A stretch of DNA of 7,437 bases from Nitrospirota bacterium (GTDB lineage: Bacteria > Nitrospirota_A > Leptospirillia > Leptospirillales > Leptospirillaceae). The notes below the pieces were generated by a model. The model made no database searches, was not told the origin of the DNA, and saw only the letters and a list, made by a program, of their open reading frames with translations. A program made the position numbers and the translations under genes. Where the stretch lies: positions 1 through 7,437 of the forward strand of contig JAKBTA010000064.1 of NCBI GenBank assembly GCA_021844645.1, in the 5' to 3' direction. Shown here one piece after another: positions 1-5,396 of the stretch; position 1 is the first letter of the stretch; every line of letters begins with the position of its first letter.

Positions 1-189
1 TCCGCGTCCGGTGACCATCACGATTTGCCGGATACCCGACTCAACCGCCTCCTCGACCACATACTGGACGACCGGCTTGTCGATAATGGGCAACATTTCC
101 TTCGGCGAGGATTTGGTCATGGGAAGGAAACGGGTCCCGTGACCCGCCAGCGGAAATACAGCTTTACGGACTTTCTCGAACTTCTGCAT
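1..189 (-). CDS. galU: UTP--glucose-1-phosphate uridylyltransferase, N-terminal part (runs off the left edge)
   Basis: GalU makes UDP-glucose from UTP and glucose-1-phosphate in the cytoplasm, feeding exopolysaccharide and cell-envelope glycan synthesis. Only the first 63 codons are present (the family is usually about 290-300 residues). They show the nucleotide-binding loop [10 protein letters not shown] (residues 14-23), the GalU-typical [13 protein letters not shown] (27-39), [12 protein letters not shown] (42-53) and VTGRG (59-63). That combination separates it from RfbA- or GlmU-type nucleotidyltransferases. Residue 17 is His where Leu or Phe is common, a minor variation. The ATG at 189 is preceded by GGAGG (195-199) five bases away, so the start is well supported. 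A sigma-54-type promoter lies about 75 bases upstream (263-278). The nearest upstream gene on this strand, prsK, is 551 bases away, so galU is probably its own transcription unit. Confidence 0.93.
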   Translation of the reverse strand, partial: MQKFEKVRKAVFPLAGHGTRFLPMTKSSPKEMLPIIDKPVVQYVVEEAVESGIRQIVMVTGRG

Positions 190-194
190 CGAAA

Positions 195-199
195 CCTCC
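195..199 (-). promoter_or_regulatory. Ribosome binding site of galU
   Basis: Perfect GGAGG on the minus strand, five bases before the galU ATG at 189. It fixes the start codon of the partial gene. Confidence 0.8.
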
Positions 200-262
200 G
201 TCCCTTGGGAACGTTCTTTACGACAACCTGGAAATAGACTTCATGCGGCTCTAACGGTTTTG

Positions 263-278
263 AGCAAAACCCTTGCCA
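263..278 (-). promoter_or_regulatory. Sigma-54 (RpoN) type -24/-12 promoter for galU
   Basis: On the minus strand the sequence reads TGGCAA-GGGTT-TTGCT, matching 10 of 11 fixed positions of the sigma-54 consensus TGGCAC-N5-TTGCW. The near-invariant GG (277-276) and GC (265-264) are separated by exactly ten bases. The predicted transcript start is near 252, giving a leader of about 63 bases before the galU ATG at 189. Sigma-54 promoters need an enhancer-binding activator; PrsR, the usual partner of the neighbouring kinase PrsK, is one such protein. The match and position are seen directly; use in vivo is inference. Confidence 0.6.
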
Positions 279-362
279 AGTATCTGAAACAGATAAGTAG
301 CGAGTTGATTCTGTGGAAAAAAGATGCTTGAAGGAGAGGACCTGAAAAAAATACCAACCAAC

Positions 363-379
363 CTTCGGATGGACCGAAG
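363..379. repeat. Short perfect inverted repeat, CTTCGG-N5-CCGAAG
   Basis: Six-base perfect arms around a five-base loop (atgga). Read on the minus strand it forms a small hairpin with a T-run beginning about 11 bases further on, too far for a standard intrinsic terminator. It lies roughly 110-130 bases upstream of the predicted galU transcript start, so an activator-binding site is also possible. The role is unknown. Confidence 0.4.
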
Positions 380-385
380 AGAAGA

Positions 386-417
386 TTCGTGAGAGGTGAA
401 TACAGTTGTTTCACGAA
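386..417. repeat. Inverted repeat TTCGTGA-N18-TCACGAA upstream of galU
   Basis: Perfect seven-base arms (386-392 and 411-417) enclose 18 bases, and a nested GTGAA/TTCAC pair (396-400, 410-414) sits inside. It lies about 134-165 bases upstream of the predicted sigma-54 start of galU, within the range where enhancer-binding proteins usually bind. The symmetry is seen directly; the activator-site role is inference. Confidence 0.4.
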
Positions 418-740
418 AGAATCAGGGAGGTTTTCTTATTTTCTTGAAGGAGAGCCTGACACAGATCTCCTTTTCTGATTTTGACTCGGGGCCAGACAAT
501 GTCCCCAACAGACCAGCTATCCGGCGGGTGTCAAAAATTTTTACAACTTTTAAAGTAATGATAAACATCACATTTAGTAAATATGATGTTTCGAAAGATC
601 TTTGGGGGATTAAAAAGAAACTTTTATCTAAATATTTGTCGATAAAAAACAATATTGGATGCAGGGCTTATCATATGAGGATATCGTCTAGAAATTTTTC
701 CGGTCGATCAAGAATAAATACCCCGGATTAGAGAGTGGAG

Positions 741-2858
741 CTATCCGGAACGTTCGAAAGGAAGCGTGATCAAGAATTCTGTGCCTTCTCCCTCCCGGGA
801 GCTGACAGAGATCGTTCCCCCGCTTTGTTCGATCAGAAGCTTGCAGCTGAAGAGTCCCAGACCCGTCCCTTTTTTCTTTGTCGTCTGGAAGGGTCTGAAA
901 AGACGGGTTTCGATAAATTCCCGGGACATTCCCGGGCCATTGTCAGCGACAGAAAGCACCAGAAACTGGGGTTCGATCCGGGTTTCGACCGTGATTTCCC
1001 CACGTCCGTCGAGAGCTTCCCGGGCGTTGATCAGGAGATTCCGGAGGGTTGTTTCCAGAATCCTTGGGTTTCCCTGGACTTGTTGCACATCAGAAAGGGA
1101 GACTTTCAGGGCCAGATCGGGATTGTCGTCCCATTGGAGGGACCGGACGGTGTCCCGGATAACTCCGGCAGGGTCGAAGGGAACTACGCGAGAATATTCC
1201 TGCTGGAAAGGAGAGAGGATCTGCTCCATGGAAGAATCGATCTGCTCAGAGATATTTTGGAGGGAGAAAAGGAGTTCTTCCTGAAACTCCTTGGACTCAA
1301 TATTCCTTCGGGCGTTGTGGGTTAATAGTTTCAAGGCTACTCCGGCATTCTTGAGGTCATGAAACGTGAACGCCCGGAGACTCGAAAGAAGCTCTGACTC
1401 GCGTTTACCGGCCCTTTCACGAGCCAGGGTTGCGTTTACCAATAGACTGGACCACTGGAGGGCCAGTGTCTGGAGAAAAAGGCGGTCTTCGAGTCGAGTC
1501 ATCGAGCCCTGGCTTTTGATTCCGAGTCCGAGTATGCCGAGAAGTTTTTTCTGGAAGACAAGAGGTACGATCCAGTTGGCGTTCAGCGCCTTGAACAGAG
1601 CGTTCAGGCAAGAAATGAGATCTTCGTCTGTTTTTGAGGTTGAAGACCGGTCAGAGAAGTGAATCGGTAAGCCTTCCGAGAAGAAGGACAGGCATTCGGG
1701 GGAGAAATGCTGCTTTCGCATTTCCCTGTCTGGTTTCCAGCCTAGAGTTTCCTGAACATGAAGTATGGGAGATGGGAATTCAGATATTGTTCCAAAAGAA
1801 AGTGCGTGTGCCATTGTCATTTCCCGTGTCTGCACCATTAAGGTCGGTACGATGTCTTCGGGTTTGCCGGACTCTGCGATGGCATTGGTCAGGGTCATCC
1901 AGGCTCCACGGTAATCATAACGATTGGAGTAAAAGTGGATACCAAGGAAAACTTCAAGTTCTCGACGGAGTCTGTCGGAAGAGAAAACAACTACAAAGGC
2001 GCCCAGGCCCAGAACGAATGTGAGGCTGGTTGAGAGTTTTCCCCAGACTGGGCCCAGTGATTCGAAGGTAGTCCCGACTCCTCCCAGTGTAACAAGACCT
2101 GCCCCACCCAAGAGCAAAAAGAGCGACCGGTTGATCGTATTTCGGTTGAGGGCCAGTGCGACATCCTGTGTCTTCTGGATCAGGAAGGCATACAGAAAGA
2201 ATCCGTCGAGAAGGATAACTCCGACAGGCTCAAGAAAAAGAAACGTTCGATCAAAACCGCTGTTGATGATCTGGTTTGCATGGACCAGCATCATGGAGCA
2301 AGACCAGAGGGATACTCCGATCAGGGGGTATTTGATGTTCCAGCGGGCCAGCGAGTCTGCTGAAATATATGTTCTGGACATCTGGTAGAGAGAAAAAAGA
2401 AGGATTCCGATCAGGAAAAAGCTGGCTCCGGATAGATTCGGGGTGCTGATCAGAAGAAACGAATGTGTCTGGGGAAGAACAAGAAGCCGAAAAAGGTGGT
2501 TATCGAGAATGAAGCTCGTTACGAAATAAAAAACCCCCAGTCCCATGACTGTCAGGGGAAGTCCCATTCGCAAGAATTGGGCGGCAGGTTTTTCCCGGGA
2601 GTAGAGGATTGAAAAGAGAAAAACGGCGGTAGATGCCAGGATTTCTTCGGCAAAAATTCCCCTTAACCCCATATCCAGATGGCCGAGGTTGTGGATCCGC
2701 AGAACAAGCAGATCAAGAACGGCCAGCACAAAAGCGCTTGAAAGGACCAACAAAGCAGATAAAGTGGAGGCCGACCAACGACGTACGAAGGCAGTAAGCC
2801 CCGTTGTCAAGAGGGTCAGCAATACAGCCAGAATAGGCAGGAAATCATGTATTTTCAT
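741..2858 (-). CDS. prsK: PrsK-type sensor histidine kinase of the PEP-CTERM/exosortase system
   Basis: A 705-residue membrane sensor kinase. Residues 1 to about 295 hold eight or nine hydrophobic membrane segments (for example 7-25, 31-54, 98-117, 142-158, 208-227, 245-262, 277-294). The family signature LGIHFYSNRYDYRGAW follows at 305-320, then a GAF-like region (about 330-485). The phosphoacceptor box FTFHDLKN has His500. The ATPase domain has the N box LLINAREAL (Asn611), DNGPGM (639-644) and GTGLGL (664-669), ending at LPFERSG. Length and layout fit PrsK, which is paired with the sigma-54-dependent regulator PrsR in genomes with XrtA and PEP-CTERM proteins. The ATG at 2858 was chosen because membrane segment 1 begins right after it and a sigma-54-like promoter ends about 50 bases upstream. 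A longer frame from TTG at 2966 would place that promoter inside the gene. The ribosome-binding site at 2858 is weak. No prsR lies downstream. Confidence 0.88.
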   Translation of the reverse strand: MKIHDFLPILAVLLTLLTTGLTAFVRRWSASTLSALLVLSSAFVLAVLDLLVLRIHNLGHLDMGLRGIFAEEILASTAVFLFSILYSREKPAAQFLRMGLPLTVMGLGVFYFVTSFILDNHLFRLLVLPQTHSFLLISTPNLSGASFFLIGILLFSLYQMSRTYISADSLARWNIKYPLIGVSLWSCSMMLVHANQIINSGFDRTFLFLEPVGVILLDGFFLYAFLIQKTQDVALALNRNTINRSLFLLLGGAGLVTLGGVGTTFESLGPVWGKLSTSLTFVLGLGAFVVVFSSDRLRRELEVFLGIHFYSNRYDYRGAWMTLTNAIAESGKPEDIVPTLMVQTREMTMAHALSFGTISEFPSPILHVQETLGWKPDREMRKQHFSPECLSFFSEGLPIHFSDRSSTSKTDEDLISCLNALFKALNANWIVPLVFQKKLLGILGLGIKSQGSMTRLEDRLFLQTLALQWSSLLVNATLARERAGKRESELLSSLRAFTFHDLKNAGVALKLLTHNARRNIESKEFQEELLFSLQNISEQIDSSMEQILSPFQQEYSRVVPFDPAGVIRDTVRSLQWDDNPDLALKVSLSDVQQVQGNPRILETTLRNLLINAREALDGRGEITVETRIEPQFLVLSVADNGPGMSREFIETRLFRPFQTTKKKGTGLGLFSCKLLIEQSGGTISVSSREGEGTEFLITLPFERSG

Positions 2859-2918
2859 GTCGATATTGGATTCCAAATATAAGCTTAAGCAAGAGAAATG
2901 CGTTTTGATAAAGATGCC

Positions 2919-2934
2919 TGCAAAAGAGAAGCCA
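2919..2934 (-). promoter_or_regulatory. Sigma-54-like promoter for prsK
   Basis: The minus strand reads TGGCTT-CTCTT-TTGCA, 9 of 11 fixed positions of the consensus, with GG (2933-2932) and GC (2921-2920) ten bases apart. The predicted start is near 2908, 50 bases before the ATG at 2858, which supports that start over the upstream TTG at 2966. The last two bases of the -24 element differ from consensus, so the site may be weak. If real, prsK would be transcribed by the same sigma factor its partner PrsR works with, suggesting autoregulation (inference). Confidence 0.45.
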
Positions 2935-2943
2935 GAATCCAAT

Positions 2944-2953
2944 TCATCGATGA
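2944..2953. repeat. Ten-base palindrome TCATCGATGA between the divergent promoters
   Basis: A perfect palindrome lying between the two outward-facing sigma-54-type elements (2919-2934 minus and 2994-3009 plus). It could be a regulator half-site shared by both, but ten-base palindromes also arise by chance, and it is closer to the prsK start than usual for an enhancer. Confidence 0.2.
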
Positions 2954-2993
2954 GGAGATTTGCCAAAACCTGACCATTATTTGTTCACCTGAT

Positions 2994-3009
2994 TGGCACC
3001 TGTATTGCT
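2994..3009 (+). promoter_or_regulatory. Perfect sigma-54 (RpoN) -24/-12 promoter driving the plus-strand glycosyltransferase
   Basis: TGGCAC-CTGTA-TTGCT matches all 11 fixed positions of the consensus TGGCAC-N5-TTGCW. GG (2995-2996) and GC (3007-3008) are spaced by exactly ten bases. The predicted transcript start is near 3020. The next annotated gene starts at 3216, so the leader would be about 196 bases. It would be only 50 bases if the small ORF at 3070 is real. Activation by PrsR, the expected partner of the divergent prsK, is inference. Confidence 0.72.
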
Positions 3010-3066
3010 TTAAAATTCCTGAATGACAGAAATTCCGCTACGTTTCAAAGGGTTTTATATCTTGAG

Positions 3067-3093
3067 CGAATGCTTATCAACGTTCGGTTTTTT
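3067..3093 (+). terminator. Terminator-like hairpin in the leader (possible attenuator)
   Basis: CGAATG (3067-3072) can pair with CGTTCG (3081-3086) around an eight-base loop, with one G-U pair. It is followed by six T (3088-3093) and, three bases plus a short gap later, a second T-run (3099-3105). The stem is short and not GC-rich, so termination would be partial. It sits between the sigma-54 promoter and the glycosyltransferase. It could attenuate that gene or end a short RNA of about 75 bases starting near 3020. Confidence 0.3.
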
Positions 3094-3219
3094 ACGTCTT
3101 TTTTTAATTTTATTGGTTTTTTGTTGAGCCTGACCGGATTCGAAAAATCCGACTTTAGAATTCTATGTATTCTGTTATTTCTCCAATTTAAACGCTTGAT
3201 AGTAGGGGAAAACTCTTGA
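3070..3219 (+). CDS. Possible small hydrophobic protein coupled to the glycosyltransferase (hypothetical, 49 aa)
   Basis: This frame runs from ATG 3070 to TGA 3217-3219 and its stop overlaps the glycosyltransferase start as TTGA, a layout typical of translational coupling. The ATG lies about 50 bases after the predicted sigma-54 transcript start, similar to the leader lengths of galU and prsK here. The product would be strongly hydrophobic: segment 7-24 (FFTSFFNFIGFLLSLTGF) and a second one around 30-41, then a basic stretch FKRLIVGENS. Against it: only a weak GAG serves as ribosome-binding site, and the T-rich DNA makes Phe/Leu runs likely by chance. A terminator-like hairpin also overlaps its start. 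No family is recognised. Confidence 0.22.
   Translation: MLINVRFFTSFFNFIGFLLSLTGFEKSDFRILCILLFLQFKRLIVGENS
3204..3208 (+). promoter_or_regulatory. Ribosome binding site supporting a TTG start
   Basis: AGGGG lies seven bases before the TTG at 3216. The frame has an upstream stop at 3189-3191 and no ATG before the conserved GT2 motif, so this site decides the unusual TTG start of the plus-strand glycosyltransferase. Confidence 0.6.
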
Positions 3220-4190
3220 AGAGTACTTCTGAGAAGGTCTTTGCCGTTATCGTCACTTACAACAGAAAAGAGTTGTTGCTTGAATGCCTGACGGGGATTT
3301 TCAGGCAAACGAGGCCGGTTGATGGTTTGATCTTGATCGATAACGCATCAACAGACGGGACTTCCCATTTTCTTTTTGACCGAAAAATCATCCCGGTTCC
3401 CCCACCTGAAAACCCTGAAAAAGTATGGGAAGTTCAACATCTTCCGGCTCAGATGTCTGGGAAACCGCTTGTATATCTCCAGCTTTTAGAAAATGAAGGT
3501 GGGGCAGGAGGTTTCCATGAAGGGGTCAAGAAGGCGCTCGAATTCAAATGTGATTGGTTGTGGATGATGGATGATGATGTGGAGCCAGATGAAGATTGCC
3601 TCAGTGGCCAGCTGGATTTTACCGAAATATCCAAATGCATTCATCCCAGAAAGTATTTTCAGGATGGAAAACCGCATGAATGGGAAGGATATATCAGTCC
3701 GGTAACGGGACGACGGGTGTTTCAGCCTGATATTTCGTTCCAGAAAGGATTTTCCTTTTGTACTATCAATACAGGTTGTTTTGAGGGAATGCTGATTCAC
3801 CGATCCATCGTGGAGAAAATCGGATTGCCGGACAAAAGATTTTTTCTGGGCTCTGACGATTCAGTGTATGGTTTTCTTGCACACTTCCATACTCCTGTTC
3901 TTTATGTGAAAACACCCCGGATCAACAAGAAAAAGATATACCGGGTAGAGGATAACCCGATATCCGACAGAAGCATTTATTATGGGATGCGCAACACTTT
4001 TTTGCTCCAGGAGTATATGAAACAGCGCATTCCTCGGTACAGGCACATCAGATCTTTCTTCCTTTTTGTCAAATTTATGGATTATGCCCTGAATATACTG
4101 CAGAACAGAAAAGGGAAGCTGCGCGGCTACAGGATTTTGTTTCGGGCTTTCAGGGACGGAATGTCAGGCAGCTTTGGTAAAGGGTTGTAA
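3216..4190 (+). CDS. Family 2 glycosyltransferase (GlfT/rhamnosyltransferase-like GT-A fold)
   Basis: A cytoplasmic, probably membrane-associated enzyme that transfers a sugar from a nucleotide-sugar donor to a growing glycan. The 324-residue protein shows the GT-A pattern in order: VIVTYNR (11-17), the nucleotide-binding IDNASTDGT (41-49), ENEGGAGGFHEG (92-103) and the metal-binding MMDDDVEP (117-124). These are followed by FLGSDDSVYGFLA (210-222), where the acceptor-site acidic residues are expected, and YYGMRN (255-260), as in galactofuranosyl- and rhamnosyltransferase-like members. The start is TTG with AGGGG in front; no ATG is available. There are no membrane-spanning segments, but the C-terminal third (about 275-310) is basic and aromatic, which could support membrane contact. 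It is transcribed away from prsK under a perfect sigma-54-type promoter and converges on the next glycosyltransferase gene. Donor and acceptor cannot be read from the sequence. Confidence 0.88.
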   Translation: MKSTSEKVFAVIVTYNRKELLLECLTGIFRQTRPVDGLILIDNASTDGTSHFLFDRKIIPVPPPENPEKVWEVQHLPAQMSGKPLVYLQLLENEGGAGGFHEGVKKALEFKCDWLWMMDDDVEPDEDCLSGQLDFTEISKCIHPRKYFQDGKPHEWEGYISPVTGRRVFQPDISFQKGFSFCTINTGCFEGMLIHRSIVEKIGLPDKRFFLGSDDSVYGFLAHFHTPVLYVKTPRINKKKIYRVEDNPISDRSIYYGMRNTFLLQEYMKQRIPRYRHIRSFFLFVKFMDYALNILQNRKGKLRGYRILFRAFRDGMSGSFGKGL

Positions 4191-4207
4191 AAAAAAGAAT
4201 GATTTTT

Positions 4208-4227
4208 CAGAAAAGACCGAACCGGTC
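4208..4227 (-). terminator. Weak intrinsic terminator in the convergent gap
   Basis: On the minus strand GACCG-GTT-CGGTC (4227-4215) is followed directly by TTTTCTG. The five-base stem with a three-base loop and short T-run lies about 75 bases after the stop of the minus-strand glycosyltransferase. It is weak. The remainder of the 4191-4299 gap has a longer AACCGG/CCGGTT pairing (14-base loop) as an alternative fold. Confidence 0.3.
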
Positions 4228-4299
4228 ATATGCACAGATCCGGTTAGTTCCGTGACCAGATTCTAGAAATTTCTCATTGAGTTAACTTCCGTTTTTTCA

Positions 4300-5319
4300 T
4301 CAAGAGACACCCTGCTTGGTTTGTTTTCTTACATTTACCTGGTCTTTCAGATATAGGCCCATTCCTAAAGGAAGGCCCAATACCCAAAGGAGTTTTGCCA
4401 GTGTATTTTTGAGATCCCGGTATTGTGTTCCAATCGATCTTCCGGCGTGCATGGAAAATCGGCCGTAATGGACAGCAAATCGAAGGAAGTCCTTCGGTGA
4501 ATAGGTGAATTTGTCGATATCCTCATTCAGGACGGACCGGTGAAGATATGTGATACCGGGAGCCACTTTTTTGACCGGAAAGTGAGCTGCCTGATCGGAT
4601 TTCTGGGCGGGTTCATTGTAGTAAGTGCGAAGTTTCTGGTTGATGTAGCGGGTCTTGTACTTGCGACCGATTGCATACCAAACAACGTTCGGAGGGAACC
4701 ATTTGACACCTTCCACAATGGGAAACGGATGAGATCTCAATAGATCCGTTCTAGTGAACCCCCATTTTTCTCCCTTGACCTGAAACTTGTAGTGCATTTC
4801 CAGTGAGTTGGAATCCATCACATCCTTTGGATACATATCTCCGATCAGGGAACCATCCGGATTAACGCAAAGGCCGGTAATCCCTGCAAACTGTTCTTTG
4901 GGCTCCGGAAGGGAGTTCCAGACGTTGGCAAAGACTTCGAGGGCGTTTGGAAAACAGGCGTCGTCAGAGTCCAGTTGCAGGAACAGTGTGCCTTGTGCTT
5001 TCTGGACACCCAAGTTGAAAGCGGAATGGTGTCCTCCATTTTCTTTCCAGAAATAACGGATCGGAAAATCGGCTTCCTTCTGCCATTTCTCCACAAGCTC
5101 CCGCGTGTTGTCGACGGAACCGTCATCAACAATCAACCATTCAAAATTCCGGAAGGTCTGGGACTTCATGCTCTCATATACCCTCGGGATTTTTTTCTCA
5201 CGGTTATAGGCAGAGGTGAAGACTGTAAAGAGATATCTTTCATCTTCAATCTTTTTCCAGGAGGACAATTGGTTTTTTGAATATACTTCAAGAGTAGCAG
5301 ATGTTTTATTATTGACCAT
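4300..5319 (-). CDS. Family 2 glycosyltransferase (glycosyltransferase family A)
   Basis: A 339-residue GT-A glycosyltransferase, unrelated in detail to the plus-strand one. It shows FTSAYNREKKIPRVYESM (34-51), QTFRNFEWLIVDDGSVDNT (54-72), the family motif ENGGHHSAFNLGV (93-105) and the metal-binding LQLDSDD (114-120). The C-terminal part, EKWGFTRTDLLR (184-195) and YINQKLRTYYNE (225-236), is usual for WfgS-like polysaccharide glycosyltransferases. In relatives as I remember them, the stretch after EG.K ends in a Thr/Pro-Glu pair before VVW; here it reads KWFPPNVVW (206-214), so the expected Glu appears to be Pro210. This may change or weaken catalysis. The ATG at 5319 is preferred over the TTG at 5334 because AGAGGG stands five bases before it. 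The gene follows the GH123-like gene in the same direction with a 108-base gap. Confidence 0.87.
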   Translation of the reverse strand: MVNNKTSATLEVYSKNQLSSWKKIEDERYLFTVFTSAYNREKKIPRVYESMKSQTFRNFEWLIVDDGSVDNTRELVEKWQKEADFPIRYFWKENGGHHSAFNLGVQKAQGTLFLQLDSDDACFPNALEVFANVWNSLPEPKEQFAGITGLCVNPDGSLIGDMYPKDVMDSNSLEMHYKFQVKGEKWGFTRTDLLRSHPFPIVEGVKWFPPNVVWYAIGRKYKTRYINQKLRTYYNEPAQKSDQAAHFPVKKVAPGITYLHRSVLNEDIDKFTYSPKDFLRFAVHYGRFSMHAGRSIGTQYRDLKNTLAKLLWVLGLPLGMGLYLKDQVNVRKQTKQGVS

Positions 5320-5324
5320 TTTTT

Positions 5325-5330
5325 CCCTCT
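5325..5330 (-). promoter_or_regulatory. Ribosome binding site that decides the start of the minus-strand glycosyltransferase
   Basis: AGAGGG, five bases before ATG 5319. It lies inside the alternative five-codon extension from TTG 5334, so the longer start is unlikely. Confidence 0.6.
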
Positions 5331-5361
5331 GCAATTTTCTGAAAAAAACTTCCTCAATAAA

Positions 5362-5367
5362 ATTATA
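5362..5367 (-). promoter_or_regulatory. Possible housekeeping -10 box upstream of the minus-strand glycosyltransferase
   Basis: An exact TATAAT on the minus strand, 42 bases before the ATG at 5319. No good TTGACA-like -35 is found at 16-18 bases, so this is a weak candidate and competes with the degenerate sigma-54-type element just upstream. Confidence 0.3.
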
Positions 5368-5396
5368 AACGCAGGGTGATTGACCTCATGATATTA

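Larger units (their letters stand above)
327..454 (+). repeat. Pair of direct repeats CTTGAAGGAGAG
   Basis: A 12-base perfect direct repeat at 327-338 and 443-454, 116 bases apart. After it the two copies share CCTGA, with a two-base difference in spacing. Both copies contain a ribosome-binding-like AAGGAG, but neither is followed by a suitable start codon. They could be duplicated regulator sites for galU or a relic of a small duplication. Confidence 0.4.
190..740. other. 551-base gap between galU and prsK: promoter, repeats and AT-rich island, no convincing gene
   Basis: The galU side (190-440) holds the galU leader and sigma-54-type promoter, an inverted repeat CTTCGG-N5-CCGAAG (363-379), a second inverted repeat TTCGTGA-N18-TCACGAA (386-417) and two copies of CTTGAAGGAGAG (327-338, 443-454). 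The stretch 541-660 has only 28 G/C bases in 120 (23%), far below the flanking genes. Open frames exist on both strands (a GTG-started 111-codon frame at 396-731 on plus, a TTG-started 76-codon frame at 422-652 on minus), but both have poor starts and no recognisable protein family. I read the region as non-coding or a decayed remnant. Confidence 0.6.

Noticed and set aside
422..652. 76-codon TTG-started open frame on the minus strand
   Set aside because: No ribosome-binding site, low-complexity AT-rich start and no family recognised; probably chance.
396..731. 111-codon GTG-started open frame on the plus strand in the galU-prsK gap
   Set aside because: Poor start, no recognisable domain, and it runs through the 23% G/C island where long chance frames have odd composition. 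It also contains inverted-repeat and direct-repeat elements.
723..748. CCGGAT / ATCCGG hairpin at the end of prsK as a terminator
   Set aside because: Six-base stem with a 14-base loop, overlapping the last codons and not followed by a T-run; too weak to call.
735..1325. 196-codon open frame on the plus strand opposite the kinase domain of prsK
   Set aside because: It is antisense to the conserved ATPase motifs of prsK and its protein resembles nothing; a shadow of the real gene.
2859..2966. 36-residue N-terminal extension of PrsK from TTG 2966
   Set aside because: The TTG has no good ribosome-binding site, the extension precedes an ideal membrane-protein start, and a promoter-like element lies within it.
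2885..2977. 30-codon ATG frame on the minus strand upstream of prsK as a leader peptide
   Set aside because: It starts upstream of the predicted sigma-54 transcript start (2908) and most of it would not be transcribed from that promoter; no other support.
3023..3127. 34-codon ATG frame right after the plus-strand sigma-54 promoter
   Set aside because: The ATG would be only about three bases after the predicted transcript start, without any ribosome-binding site; the hydrophobic tail is explained by T-rich DNA.
3135..3151. CGGATT-N5-AATCCG inverted repeat in the glycosyltransferase leader
   Set aside because: A clean six-base hairpin, but without a T-run on the plus strand and with no promoter context; no function can be supported.
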